Source: a virus | Virus record (IMG/VR): IMGVR_UViG_3300042923_000257 | Coordinates: 1-57,837 of that record | Length of the DNA stretch: 57,837 nucleotides | Strand: one strand, 5' to 3' | Shown: positions 15,196-24,065 of the stretch, one piece after another | Layout: each line of letters begins with the position of its first letter | Position numbering within the stretch: the first letter of the stretch is position 1 | The notes under the pieces: model-generated | What the model saw: the letters and a program-made list of their open reading frames with translations, nothing else | What the model was told of the DNA's origin: nothing | The model's database searches: none | Translations under genes and position numbers: made by a program

Positions 15196-18100
15196 TTAGA
15201 GTCGACTGCCGTACATGGCATCAATCCACTGGAAGCCTCGGAGAATTGCCTGAGGCGTGGTCTCGTGCTTGGCTTCCTGCACCGTCACGGAAATCGGCCG
15301 ACTGCCAACCGCAAGGAGGGCTTCCGTATCCTGGTTGTTGTAGACCCGCTGTCCGCCCTTACCGAAGTCGATAAGCTCCGGCCCCTTCTCGCCCACCAGG
15401 GCGAGGCCGGGAGACGCTGAAAGCGTCCCAGTGGCGTACGCCGCGGGGATGGAAGGCTTGAAGCCGTAGGTGTCAGTGAAGAGGCTGCTATTCCAACCTC
15501 GTGCACCAGGACCGACAATGACGCCAGCACCACCACGAGACTCCACATTGACCCCATTAAGGGTGCCCGCTGTGTGACCAACACCCTTATTCGTAATGCC
15601 AATCATGAACGGGGCCTTGAGCCCGCGGATCCATCCGGAAGGAGCCTTGCTACCGGAGAATGCCCCGGTAGCCCAGCGACGGTGAGGCTTCTCACCGCGG
15701 ATAACGGATTCGATGGCGCTCATAAACCCTGAGCAGTCCCATGAAGGGTTACCGTTTCCACCCCACTGATAGGGAAGGCCGTGCTGAGTACGAGCCCAGG
15801 TAAGGGCCCGGCCAGTGCCTGGCCCACCACTCTCAATGACCTTATCGAAGTCAGGCTTCTTTGCCGTCAGCTTGTCGTCCTCGGAGAAGTCGAAAAGCCC
15901 CTTCATGTTGGGAAGGGAGTCCTTCGCCGTGGAATAGATATCGCTGACAACCTGCTCGGCATAGTCCTTGGGGCTCTGCCAGATCTCCTTCAGACCCTGC
16001 ACCGTGCTGGTTACGCCGGCATAGGATTCCTTGGTCATCTCCCAGACACCTGACAGGGCGTCCTTGATGGTGCCGTACGGGTCGGATGCAAACGACGTTG
16101 CTGAGTTGAAGAACCCCGTGATGGTGTCCCAGATGTTGTCCAGTGAGTTGGTGATTATCTTGGTGATGGCACTCGGGGAGAACATGTGCTGGAGGAAGGT
16201 GTTTCCTCGCTCCACAATGTTTCCTGAGCCCTTCCAGACATCATCCCAGAAGTGCTCACCGGCAACCGGGGCAAGGGCACCACCGATGGTGCCCAGTACC
16301 TGGCTGGCTCCGTTGGACGGAAGCCTCCGCAGAAGCGTCCAGGCGTCCTTGGACATGAAGTTCCGGACAGTATCCAGACGAACGGAGGTGTCACCACCAA
16401 TGAAGTGACCACTGTCCGTACCAGAACCGATGATGCCCCTCTGGACGCCGCCCCCGAGAGGGCGAGACGAGGAATCCATGTCCATGGTGCGGGAAGCACC
16501 AATGACGTCGACACCGAGGTTGAAGCCTCGTGCGGTGTCGATGATTCCCTGAAGACCAAGCTTCTCGATGATGCCGCCGTTAGCGAACTGCATTGCATCC
16601 CGGACACCGTGAACGCCCTTGGTGCGGGCGATCTGGTTAAGCCTGTTGACTTCCTGCTCACCGACAGCAGCGGTGAACTCGGGGCGCATGACAGCCTCAC
16701 CACCGGACAGGTCCAGCGTGCCGGCCGTGGGGCTGAAGAACCGGTGGACGTCGACACCGGGCGTGTAGCCCGGAAGAACGCCACCCATGGCCTTCTTCTT
16801 TTTCTTGCCGCCCCCTCCGCCACCAGGCGCATGCGCGGAGATGTCATTCAGGGAGCTGTTGAGGTTGTCGGCCTTGCCGTCCGCCCCGTCCAGAGCATCC
16901 TTCAAGTCCTTGACAGCCGCAATGATGCTCTTCAGGCTTCGCCCGTTGAGTGTCGTAATCCGGCCGTTCACACCAGACTTGGTGGTACCAACCGTCTTGT
17001 AGACCTCATTGGCCGCGGAGTTGAGCTGATTGAACTGCTTGCGGACATTACCGAGTCCAGCTCGGTTCAGGTTGTTCACCCTGTCCCGGACTTCCTTGAC
17101 CTTGGTCTCCAAGCCAGCAGCCGTCTTGGTGGTGTCCCGGAACTGTTCCTGAAGGGAGTTCAGGTTCTTCCGGTTGAGGTCACTTACGGCAACCGCGGCG
17201 TTGTCCGTCTTGTTCTTCAGGTCAGCGACGGTGCCCTCAGCACCGTCGATCGTCACCTTCAGTTGGGTGAGCTTCTGGTCATTCAGGTTGCCGAAGGCAG
17301 CCTTAGAATCCCGGACCTTCTCCGTCAGGCTGCGCACCTTGTCCTGGAGGTCGGAGACCTCACCAGACACCTGATTGAGGTTCTGATTGTTGAGCTGGTT
17401 CACACCCTGGGTGGCCTGAGTTACCTGCTGATTGGCGTTCTGGGCAGCACCCTGGAGGGTGTTGTTCCCCGAGCCGGCGAACTGATCCACCAACTGACGG
17501 ATGGAGACACTGTTGACTTCCCGGATCTGACGCTGAAGGTCGGTAATCCCGTCCTCAGCCTGCCTGATGGCATCCTCGGTGTCCCGGATGGACTGACGGA
17601 GCTGGTTGGACCCAGAGTCTCGACCAGTGACCCGGTCACGAGCACGAGCAACAGGACCACGGATGTCCCCGCCACGAAGCTCAGTGCGACGCTCCCGGTA
17701 GCGGTTGGTCATCCGGTCACGGATGCTCCCTGCATCTCCGTCACCACTCATGCCGGCACGGACGGCAGATCCGACCTGGCGACCTGTACGGGTGACACCT
17801 CGAAGGCCCTTGAACATGCCTGCAAGAGGAGTCAGAGCAGCACCGAGGATCTTGTTGACCTTACCCAGGAGCTTCGTCCCGAGCCCGAGAGCGATGATGA
17901 AGGGAAGAGCAGCAGCAGCCATCTTCAGGAGGTTTGCGAAGACCTCCTTCACCTGAGGATGAGCGTTCAGCCAGTCCGAGAACCACTGAATCTGATCCAC
18001 GAACGTTCCGATGGAGGAGAAGAACGTCTTGAGGAGTTCGGTGACATTGTCCTTCTGGTCGCCACCGAGTTCCTGGACCTTCTGAAGAAGGCCACCCTCG

Positions 18101-19791
18101 TAAATGGTGTTTCCGTTCTTGTCCTTGCCCGAAGCCTTACCCATGATGGACTCACCAAGGCCGGTGTACCTGTACTCACCAGTCTTGGGGTCCTCTTCAG
18201 CGAAGAGAGACCCAAGCTCGTACTGAGCCCGCTCCTTGAGCTGGGAGATACGACCAGAGATGGTGGCGGAGGTCATCCGCTCACCGAATCCAGCAGAACC
18301 ACCCGCGGTGCTGTGGTCCTTCGAGTTGACGATGGGCTGACCCGTCTTCGGGTCGACCTTCGGCTTACCGTTCTTTCCCTTGACGAAGTAGTTCGGGTCC
18401 CAGCCCATGAGCAGGTTGTTAATCATGTCCTGGCCCGAGATGCCGCCACCCTTGGCGACGGGAGTACCAACCTGCTTCCAGAAGGCGCCGGCATTCTCGA
18501 AGCCGAACATCCGGGCAAGCTCACCGGCAGGAATACCAGTGGCTTGAACAAGCTGGTTGATGTTACGAGTCGGGGCCTTGTCCATGTCCATGATGCGGTC
18601 AACCGCATACATGGCCCGCTTGAACATCTCCGGGTCCAGGTTTCCGGCCCGAGCCATCGTGTCACCGATGGCCATGATGATGTCAGTGGTCTTACCAGCA
18701 GCCCGGTTAGCAGCCTCACCCTTGGTGGACTTCTTGTACCACTCCTTATCGTTACCAGCGATAGAACGAATAATCTTCATCTGGTATTCGTGCATCGTGT
18801 CGATGCTGAAAGGAGTGTTGATGGCGTATTCCTGGATCTGCCGCATTTCCTTGGCGGAAGTCTGCTTGGAGACACCCGCAGCGGAGAGACCCATCTGACC
18901 CAGGATTCGCATGTCCGCGGACTGCACACCGATGGTGGTGAGCATGGTGGAGACAGCACCAAGAGGCATCAGGAGATTGGTGGTGACGAGTCGGCCGGCC
19001 TCGGTGATGTTCGTACCGAGACGCTCAATGGCCTCACCCTGCCGGCGCCAACCGGTACGGAGGTTCGTCAGCCCCCGGCCTACAGCACGAGAGTGGTCCT
19101 CCATCTGACGCCGGTAGTCCAGGAGTTGAGCCCTGAGGCTCCGGACCTGGTCCCGGTGGGCATCCATCTGCCCCCGGAGGTCAGCCAGTCGAGCGGTACG
19201 AGCCTCAGCCAGGGTGCGACGAAGCTCCTCACGCATCTGCTGCTGGGCTCGACGGTAGGCAGCAGCCTCGTCCCGGGCTGCCTTCTCGGCAGCCTTGGTA
19301 CGCTCCCGGATCATCCGGAGGCGCTCACGCTCAGCCGTCTCCCACGATCTGGCCGTGTCCCGTGCTGCCTGCTGCTCTCCCCGGACCGTCGCCTGAAGGG
19401 CTCGACGGGTCTCGGCAGAGGTGTTCTGGAGGAGCTTGGCCTTCTTCTTCTCCAGCTCGGCAGCCTCACGGAACCTCTTGCCAGCTTCCTTGCCGTAGTC
19501 CCGGGTAATCTCCTGCTCGATGCGCTTCAGGACCTTCTTGGAGTCCTGAGCGCCCTTCTGAAGCTCCTTCTGAGCCTTCTGAGCGGCCTGGGCAACCTTC
19601 TTGGGGACATTGGCCAGGGAAGTGGAGATGCCGTCTGAAAGGGCCTTTCCAGCCTTCTTACCGGAGGCACCCATCTGCTTCTCAAGCTGAGCCCGGGTCT
19701 CCCTGAGCTGCTTCTGATTGATCTTCGGGAAGACGTCGATGTAGCCTGAGCCAACCTTTATGGGGCCGCGTCCGCTGCCAGTCGTAGCCAT
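15196..19791 (-). CDS. Tape measure protein with NlpC/P60 peptidase domain
   Basis: A 1531-residue product, by far the longest gene. Residues 20-250 and 740-1010 are long coiled coils rich in Arg, Gln and Asn. Hydrophobic segments lie near 270 (LVTTNLLMPLGAVSTML) and 640 (AAAALPFIIALGLGTKLLG). Near 1325-1450 is an NlpC/P60-type domain: PYQWGGNGNPSWDCSGF carries the catalytic Cys and GVGHTAG the His. The protein sets tail length and probably cuts peptidoglycan peptides during DNA entry. A GGAGG precedes the ATG at 19791. Confidence 0.9.
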   Translation of the reverse strand: MATTGSGRGPIKVGSGYIDVFPKINQKQLRETRAQLEKQMGASGKKAGKALSDGISTSLANVPKKVAQAAQKAQKELQKGAQDSKKVLKRIEQEITRDYGKEAGKRFREAAELEKKKAKLLQNTSAETRRALQATVRGEQQAARDTARSWETAERERLRMIRERTKAAEKAARDEAAAYRRAQQQMREELRRTLAEARTARLADLRGQMDAHRDQVRSLRAQLLDYRRQMEDHSRAVGRGLTNLRTGWRRQGEAIERLGTNITEAGRLVTTNLLMPLGAVSTMLTTIGVQSADMRILGQMGLSAAGVSKQTSAKEMRQIQEYAINTPFSIDTMHEYQMKIIRSIAGNDKEWYKKSTKGEAANRAAGKTTDIIMAIGDTMARAGNLDPEMFKRAMYAVDRIMDMDKAPTRNINQLVQATGIPAGELARMFGFENAGAFWKQVGTPVAKGGGISGQDMINNLLMGWDPNYFVKGKNGKPKVDPKTGQPIVNSKDHSTAGGSAGFGERMTSATISGRISQLKERAQYELGSLFAEEDPKTGEYRYTGLGESIMGKASGKDKNGNTIYEGGLLQKVQELGGDQKDNVTELLKTFFSSIGTFVDQIQWFSDWLNAHPQVKEVFANLLKMAAAALPFIIALGLGTKLLGKVNKILGAALTPLAGMFKGLRGVTRTGRQVGSAVRAGMSGDGDAGSIRDRMTNRYRERRTELRGGDIRGPVARARDRVTGRDSGSNQLRQSIRDTEDAIRQAEDGITDLQRQIREVNSVSIRQLVDQFAGSGNNTLQGAAQNANQQVTQATQGVNQLNNQNLNQVSGEVSDLQDKVRSLTEKVRDSKAAFGNLNDQKLTQLKVTIDGAEGTVADLKNKTDNAAVAVSDLNRKNLNSLQEQFRDTTKTAAGLETKVKEVRDRVNNLNRAGLGNVRKQFNQLNSAANEVYKTVGTTKSGVNGRITTLNGRSLKSIIAAVKDLKDALDGADGKADNLNSSLNDISAHAPGGGGGGKKKKKAMGGVLPGYTPGVDVHRFFSPTAGTLDLSGGEAVMRPEFTAAVGEQEVNRLNQIARTKGVHGVRDAMQFANGGIIEKLGLQGIIDTARGFNLGVDVIGASRTMDMDSSSRPLGGGVQRGIIGSGTDSGHFIGGDTSVRLDTVRNFMSKDAWTLLRRLPSNGASQVLGTIGGALAPVAGEHFWDDVWKGSGNIVERGNTFLQHMFSPSAITKIITNSLDNIWDTITGFFNSATSFASDPYGTIKDALSGVWEMTKESYAGVTSTVQGLKEIWQSPKDYAEQVVSDIYSTAKDSLPNMKGLFDFSEDDKLTAKKPDFDKVIESGGPGTGRALTWARTQHGLPYQWGGNGNPSWDCSGFMSAIESVIRGEKPHRRWATGAFSGSKAPSGWIRGLKAPFMIGITNKGVGHTAGTLNGVNVESRGGAGVIVGPGARGWNSSLFTDTYGFKPSIPAAYATGTLSASPGLALVGEKGPELIDFGKGGQRVYNNQDTEALLAVGSRPISVTVQEAKHETTPQAILRGFQWIDAMYGSRL

Positions 19792-19799
19792 ACGGCCTC

Positions 19800-20216
19800 C
19801 TACAAGCTATTCATCCTGTTGAAGAACGCGGCCACTTCATGGCCAGACGCGAACTCCTCTGGTTTGGGCTTTTCCTCAACAGCCGGCAGGGGCTGTCCAG
19901 GCCGATGAATCGGTTCGGGCAAGGGGATCTCGGTGTCCTCAGACGAATTGGCCTGAATGAACAAGTAGTTGCTCAGTTCAAGGGCGTCAGAGATCCGGGC
20001 TGCTACATAGATGTCAGGACCCCACATAGTGGTTTCGTCCACGACCATGAGCAGGGTTGAACGACCCGGCTTCCGCATCAGGGATTTGACACAGACGTAG
20101 ATCTTGTGAAAAGGCAACCGCCCGCGCTTGAAGTCCTCCAGGTCCAGGTGAAAGAACTCTTGAAGGTCTGCTTCGAGTTCATCCCTGTGTTCCTGAAGTG
20201 CGCGGACGGTGGTCAT
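19800..20216 (-). CDS. Tail assembly chaperone, downstream (T) part
   Basis: A 138-residue frame immediately before the tape measure gene. Its ATG overlaps the TGA of the upstream chaperone (TGATG), and its frame is -1 relative to it. It can be reached by the slippery heptamer at 20219-20225, giving a fused G-T protein as in lambda and many actinophages, or translated on its own. The acidic C-terminus (PKPEEFASGHEVAAFFNRMNSL) is typical for the T part, which contacts the tape measure during tail assembly. Confidence 0.75.
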   Translation of the reverse strand: MTTVRALQEHRDELEADLQEFFHLDLEDFKRGRLPFHKIYVCVKSLMRKPGRSTLLMVVDETTMWGPDIYVAARISDALELSNYLFIQANSSEDTEIPLPEPIHRPGQPLPAVEEKPKPEEFASGHEVAAFFNRMNSL

Positions 20217-20509
20217 CAGTTTCCCGGGTCGTTGTAACCGGCTGCCTTGACGACGAGGTCAGAGAAATTGGAGAAGTCCCGGATGGTCGGGCGAGTAGCC
20301 CGGAAGGTGACCCACTGATCGGGGCCAACGATTGCCTCAATGACGTCGAACTCCGACTCGGCCAGAGCGACTTCCATGGGAAGGTCCAGCGGGTCAGCAG
20401 GAACGGAGTACTCGGTACCCTTGTACTCAATGGTGTTGGTCTTCGGAGCCTCGGCCTCGGTCTCGGCCGGCTTCGGCTTGGCAGCCGCAGTCTTGCGCGG
20501 AGTAGTCAT
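20216..20509 (-). CDS. Tail assembly chaperone, upstream (G) part
   Basis: A 97-residue product with an Ala/Lys/Pro-rich N-terminus and a folded core (DPLDLPMEVALAESEFDVIE) like other tail chaperone G proteins. The gene ends CCG GGA AAC TGA, placing a canonical G-GGA-AAC slip site on its last sense codons. Chaperones coat the tape measure while tail tube subunits polymerise around it. The ratio of G to G-T product is set by the frameshift. Confidence 0.8.
   Translation of the reverse strand: MTTPRKTAAAKPKPAETEAEAPKTNTIEYKGTEYSVPADPLDLPMEVALAESEFDVIEAIVGPDQWVTFRATRPTIRDFSNFSDLVVKAAGYNDPGN
20219..20225 (-). other. Programmed -1 ribosomal frameshift site GGGAAAC
   Basis: On the minus strand the G frame reads ..CCG GGA AAC TGA, so the heptamer is split G-GGA-AAC exactly as a -1 slip requires. 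After slipping, the ribosome reads CTG ATG ACC and continues in the downstream frame to 19800. Confidence 0.8.
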
Positions 20510-20550
20510 AGGAATCTCCTGGAAACAATGAGTGAGTGAGAGAGAAGGTG

Positions 20551-20570
20551 CCGGGATTTAGACCTCCCGG
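20551..20570 (-). terminator. Hairpin after leftward operator-like site
   Basis: CCGGGA and TCCCGG pair around an 8-base loop, five bases downstream (leftward) of the 13-bp site at 20576. It lies between the major tail protein and the tail chaperones. Confidence 0.5.
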
Positions 20571-20575
20571 CCAGG

Positions 20576-20588
20576 GTCTCGTTTCAAC
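20576..20588 (-). promoter_or_regulatory. 13-bp operator-like site GTTGAAACGAGAC (leftward)
   Basis: Identical to the copy at 9042 and oriented with late transcription. It sits seven bases after the major tail protein stop, followed by a hairpin. Confidence 0.6.
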
Positions 20589-20595
20589 TAAGAGA

Positions 20596-21192
20596 TCAGG
20601 GAGTGTCGCCCATGTTCTCCGTGGTCAGGACGTAGCCAAGGCTGCCGTCCGAGTCCATGGCGTCAATGGTGAGTTCGAACTGCTGGGCCTGAGTGCGCTG
20701 AAGGGTGATGGCACCCCGCTCAGCAACCATGGAGCGGCTCAGGACCGCACGCCACAGGTTCGTCTTGTACTTCCAGTCCACGACGATGGCGAATTCCTTC
20801 AGCTCGGGCAGAGAGCTGAGGTTCAGCTTGTACTCACCAGTCGGGGTGGGGGTCCCACCAACGTCCTCCATGACCTCTTCCCACTCGGCACCGAAGAAGG
20901 TCTCAGTGACCAGCTTCGAAGCCTCCAGGAGGGTGGCGGAGAGCTGGAAGGAAGCGGAGTCGACGTTGTAGAGGACCGGGGCCGCGGACTGCCAGGCCGG
21001 CAGAGGCGTGGTCGTGATGCTCGGGGTCATGGTGACACCGTTCTCCGACACATAGCCAAGAGCCTTGAAGCCGGCAGGCGGGGTAACCCCGTCACCAACG
21101 TCGGTCGGCAGGACCAGGCTGCCTCCGACAGGGGCAAGGTAGATCATTCCATCCGGAGCGAACCGGATCTTTTCAGCATTTCCAGAAGGCAT
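20596..21192 (-). CDS. Major tail protein
   Basis: A 198-residue, beta-rich product placed between the tail-completion genes and the chaperones, the conserved position of the tail tube subunit. The N-terminus (APDGMIYLAPVGGSLVLPTD) and the VTMTPSITTTPLPAWQSAAPV segment match tail tube proteins of actinobacterial siphophages. An intrinsic terminator lies immediately before its ribosome site and a 13-bp site with hairpin immediately after it, so its mRNA is bracketed by structures. Confidence 0.8.
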   Translation of the reverse strand: MPSGNAEKIRFAPDGMIYLAPVGGSLVLPTDVGDGVTPPAGFKALGYVSENGVTMTPSITTTPLPAWQSAAPVLYNVDSASFQLSATLLEASKLVTETFFGAEWEEVMEDVGGTPTPTGEYKLNLSSLPELKEFAIVVDWKYKTNLWRAVLSRSMVAERGAITLQRTQAQQFELTIDAMDSDGSLGYVLTTENMGDTP

Positions 21193-21212
21193 ATGGGCTC
21201 CTTGGGGGCAAC

Positions 21213-21237
21213 AAAAAACGGCCCCTCAAGGGCCGTT
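21213..21237 (-). terminator. Intrinsic terminator just before the major tail gene
   Basis: On the minus strand ACGGCCC and GGGCCGT flank a short loop and are followed by six T (plus-strand A run 21213-21218). Only about 20 bases separate it from the ATG of the major tail protein, so it acts upstream of, not after, that gene. Confidence 0.75.
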
Positions 21238-21252
21238 GAACGTGTATGTGAT

Positions 21253-21645
21253 TCAGGCTGCTTGGTAGTACAGGGAGACTTCTCCGCAGTACACATGCTC
21301 TCGGGAGCTGGTATCCGGCTCGTAGTCAGGAAGGCTCTGGTCCCTGGAGTCCAGGAAGTAGAGATCCTTGTAGGTCACTCCGTTGCGGAGGCCCTCCAGG
21401 AGGTGATCCCTTACGAGGAAGGCAAGCTGAGCAGCCTGTTCCCTGTCTAGGGAGTAGACCTCGTAGGCAACGAATACTCGTTCCAGCTTGGAATCCCGCT
21501 CCACCCGGTAACCCCCGTCATGAGCCACGTAGATGGTGGTGTCCCCGACCTCCCGGGCACTCAGGTCCCCTGTGACACTGCCTGCCGGCAGATCCGGAAC
21601 CGACCGAAGGAACTGGACCACTGACGAGATGGGATCTAGGTTCAT
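21253..21645 (-). CDS. Tail terminator / tail completion protein
   Basis: A 130-residue product in the slot directly before the major tail protein, where the tail terminator (gpU-like) sits. Its mixed alpha/beta pattern (IYVAHDGGYRVERDSKLERVF, AAQLAFLVRDHLLEG) fits that family. It overlaps the preceding gene by four bases. Assignment is mainly by position. Confidence 0.6.
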   Translation of the reverse strand: MNLDPISSVVQFLRSVPDLPAGSVTGDLSAREVGDTTIYVAHDGGYRVERDSKLERVFVAYEVYSLDREQAAQLAFLVRDHLLEGLRNGVTYKDLYFLDSRDQSLPDYEPDTSSREHVYCGEVSLYYQAA

Positions 21646-21995
21646 TCCACCCTCGCATTCAGAAGCGCTTCCCGGAGGAATCTCTTACCGGGATGCCGCT
21701 TGCCCTTCTTATCGGTCCAGCCGAGATCCTGAAGGAGCGTATGCCGGACTCGGTCATTGAGTTCGATGGTGACGTTCCCGTAGTAACCCTTGACGTCCTT
21801 CTCCACGAAGGCAGAGATGTTCTTCTTGATCTGGTTCCAGTTCGTCTTGGTGTTCTTCGCCCGGGGAGCTTCCCTGACGGCACCAATACGGATGTGCTCA
21901 GTCACCTCAGCTACCAAGGCGCCTGCTTCCAGGGTTGAGAGCATCTGGTTTTCCCAACCGCGGTGCATCGTTAGCTTGAACTCGCCCTCTCTCAT
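21642..21995 (-). CDS. HK97 gp10-like head-tail connector
   Basis: A 117-residue product from the ATG at 21995 (MREGEFKLTMHRGWENQML). The helix-rich N-terminal half, the basic middle (RAKNTKTNWNQIKKN) and the late GWTDKKGKRHPGKRFLREAL motif are typical of HK97 gp10-like neck/tail-completion proteins. A longer in-frame extension overlaps the neighbour and has no ribosome site. Confidence 0.65.
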   Translation of the reverse strand: MREGEFKLTMHRGWENQMLSTLEAGALVAEVTEHIRIGAVREAPRAKNTKTNWNQIKKNISAFVEKDVKGYYGNVTIELNDRVRHTLLQDLGWTDKKGKRHPGKRFLREALLNARVE

Positions 21996-22321
21996 CCGTT
22001 CTTCGCCCTCCAAATGATCAGGTGGGTATGACGGGTGGAGCCGTAGGGCCAGAGGTCCGGAGGACCGTCGATCTCGTACCACAGACCGCGCCACTTGACT
22101 CGGTGCTGGTCGTCCAGGGCCTCGGTGTACGGCATGTAGACGTGACACCGCTCCTGAGCAAGGTCCCGCTCAGGGGACCTCATCTCGAAGTTGCGGTCAG
22201 GCTGGACACTGGCCCGGGACTGAAGGACCAGGACCGGATGGTCCCAGTCCTTCTTGACCGAGTAGGCACCCTCAACCTCGTCAGCGCTGTAGACCTCAAT
22301 GCGCTCGGTGTACTGGCTCAT
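21992..22321 (-). CDS. Head closure (stopper) protein
   Basis: A 109-residue, beta-rich product in the head-completion block. The YMPYTEALDDQHRVKWRG and YEIDGPPDLWPYG segments match the pattern of small head-closure/stopper proteins that plug the portal before tail joining. Its stop overlaps the next start. Confidence 0.6.
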   Translation of the reverse strand: MSQYTERIEVYSADEVEGAYSVKKDWDHPVLVLQSRASVQPDRNFEMRSPERDLAQERCHVYMPYTEALDDQHRVKWRGLWYEIDGPPDLWPYGSTRHTHLIIWRAKNG

Positions 22322-22881
22322 CAGTCCGCCCTCCCAAGGGAGAGCGTCCCTACTGTGGACCGGAACCGGCGAAGGGCGTACTTGGCAGCCTCAGACAGGG
22401 TCTGCGGGCTGGCTGAGTCGTACTCAACCTCTCGCTCACCCGTGCGTTCCATGGACAGACCAGGAGTACGGGCCATCCACCGGATGACCTCGGCCGCGGC
22501 AGCCACCTTGAGGGCGGCCGGCAAGGGGCTGTAGCCCCATGAACCAGTGATAGTGACCAGGCCGGTCCAGCCGGCCTCCCGGTACAGGCTCATCTCATGG
22601 GAGTTGCGGGTGGCAACCTCCCAATCAGTCACAACCTGACCATCCACCTTGACCTCAGTGAAGATGAGATAGGGGAGTACCCGGCGGGGAAGCTGCAAGA
22701 GGCAGTCTCCGTAACCAACGACGGTGAAGTCCTGGTCAGTACGAGGCTCGAAGTCCACCCCGCAGTAGTCCTCTATGAGGACAGTGCAGTCCTGAATGAA
22801 TGCCTCAACCCGAGCCTGCTCATCGGGAGTGAGGGGCCACCCCAGACGGGTGGCCACCTCTTCAGCAGTGACAAAAGCCAC
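22321..22881 (-). CDS. Head-tail adaptor (gp6/gp15-like connector)
   Basis: A 186-residue product starting MAFVTAEEVATRLGWPLT, the classic opening of phage connector (gp6-like) proteins, followed by a helical bundle (EQARVEAFIQDCTVLIEDYCG) and a tryptophan-rich YREAGWTGLVTITGSWGY segment seen in this family. It binds the portal after DNA packaging. Confidence 0.75.
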   Translation of the reverse strand: MAFVTAEEVATRLGWPLTPDEQARVEAFIQDCTVLIEDYCGVDFEPRTDQDFTVVGYGDCLLQLPRRVLPYLIFTEVKVDGQVVTDWEVATRNSHEMSLYREAGWTGLVTITGSWGYSPLPAALKVAAAAEVIRWMARTPGLSMERTGEREVEYDSASPQTLSEAAKYALRRFRSTVGTLSLGRAD

Positions 22882-22914
22882 TAGTCATCCCTCCCTTCAA
22901 AGGGAAGGCGTCGA

Positions 22915-24000
22915 TCACGGAGTAGGCGCAACCTCGGTGATGTTGACCTTCAGGCCACGGACGAACTTCTCACCGATCAGCGTGCCGCGGACGTTGTAGT
23001 CCGGGTCTTCCTTGATGGTGGTGAAGCCGTACATGGTGTCCAGGCCGATCGTGTCCGCCTTCTTGCCGAAGTCGTAGTCGACCAGCATGCGGGTGGCGAT
23101 CCCATTCACGTTCTGGACCGAGCCGGCAACCGCACCCATCGGGATAGCCGGGGAGACGGAGGCCAGGAGGAACGCCGACTTGTGGAAGAAGTACATCTCC
23201 AGGTCGAACGAGTTGTGAACCACAACATCGAAGCCGTAGAAGGAACCGATGGTGGCCCGACGAAGGGCGTTGGTGTCACCGCTGTAGTCCACAGCCACGA
23301 ACTCGGGGTCCTTCAGAAGGATGGCCTCAACCTCGGGGCCGGCGATGACGTAGCGCTCCGAGTTCGGAACGTGGGCCTTGTTCAGGGCCATGCGGGCATC
23401 CACGAAGGCCACACGGAGGGCAAGAGCACGCTCCATGAGGTTCTCACGGGTACCGTCGTACGTCGGGATGGAGACCTCAACGTCACCACCGATGACCGCC
23501 TTCTGACCTGCGGTCAGGGCAGAACGGTTGATGTTCGCCTTGATCCACGCGGCAATGGTGTCATCGAAGTACTCGGCCATACCGCGGGTCAGCGGGGCGA
23601 GAACCTGGCCACCGAACTTCTTGAGGTCGAAAGCAACCTGCTCCATGCTCAGGGCAGTGGCGTTCTGGACCAGCGTGGTGAGCTGAACCGGGAACCGGGT
23701 CTCGTTCACGAAGCCGTTCGGAGGACGACGGTCCGTGGTCGGCAGCGGCCGGTCAGTGGCCGCGGCAAACACGTTCTTGTCACCCGTGATCGGGTTCTTG
23801 ATGATGTTGGAGACGCCAGTCTCCTGCACCTTGATCGAGCGGCTCGGGCGGTTGACGTTGATGACGTCACCGAGGCCACCGGTGAAGTTCAGCTCCGAGT
23901 AACGAGCCGGAATGGAACCAAGGGTGAGCTGACGGTCCAGCAGACCCAGAGCAGCAATGGTGACCTGCTTCGGGTCAAGATTAAAGTGATGATCGGGCAT
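22915..24000 (-). CDS. Major capsid protein
   Basis: A 361-residue, HK97-fold coat protein of the P22 gp5-like type: the N-arm, the FPVQLTTLVQNATALSMEQV stretch and the following FDDTIAAWI spine helix are characteristic, and the C-terminus is beta-rich. It follows the scaffold gene. A strong intrinsic terminator sits just before its GGAGG ribosome site, which is unusual for a gene that needs very high expression. Confidence 0.85.
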   Translation of the reverse strand: MPDHHFNLDPKQVTIAALGLLDRQLTLGSIPARYSELNFTGGLGDVINVNRPSRSIKVQETGVSNIIKNPITGDKNVFAAATDRPLPTTDRRPPNGFVNETRFPVQLTTLVQNATALSMEQVAFDLKKFGGQVLAPLTRGMAEYFDDTIAAWIKANINRSALTAGQKAVIGGDVEVSIPTYDGTRENLMERALALRVAFVDARMALNKAHVPNSERYVIAGPEVEAILLKDPEFVAVDYSGDTNALRRATIGSFYGFDVVVHNSFDLEMYFFHKSAFLLASVSPAIPMGAVAGSVQNVNGIATRMLVDYDFGKKADTIGLDTMYGFTTIKEDPDYNVRGTLIGEKFVRGLKVNITEVAPTP

Positions 24001-24020
24001 AGATCCTCCAAGAGGGCATG

Positions 24021-24046
24021 AAAAAAGCCCTCCGGAGGGGAGGGCT
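24021..24046 (-). terminator. Intrinsic terminator just before the capsid gene
   Basis: On the minus strand AGCCCTCC and GGAGGGCT form an 8-bp stem with a 5-base loop, followed by six T. The capsid ribosome site GGAGG starts about 10 bases later. The layout matches that before the major tail gene. Confidence 0.8.
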
Positions 24047-24065
24047 CACAGATTGGCTGTGGGGT

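Noticed and set aside
16252-19638. Rightward frame of 1128 codons opposite the tape measure gene
   Set aside because: High-GC codon bias of the real gene leaves stops rare on the other strand; the protein has no domain and no initiation signal.
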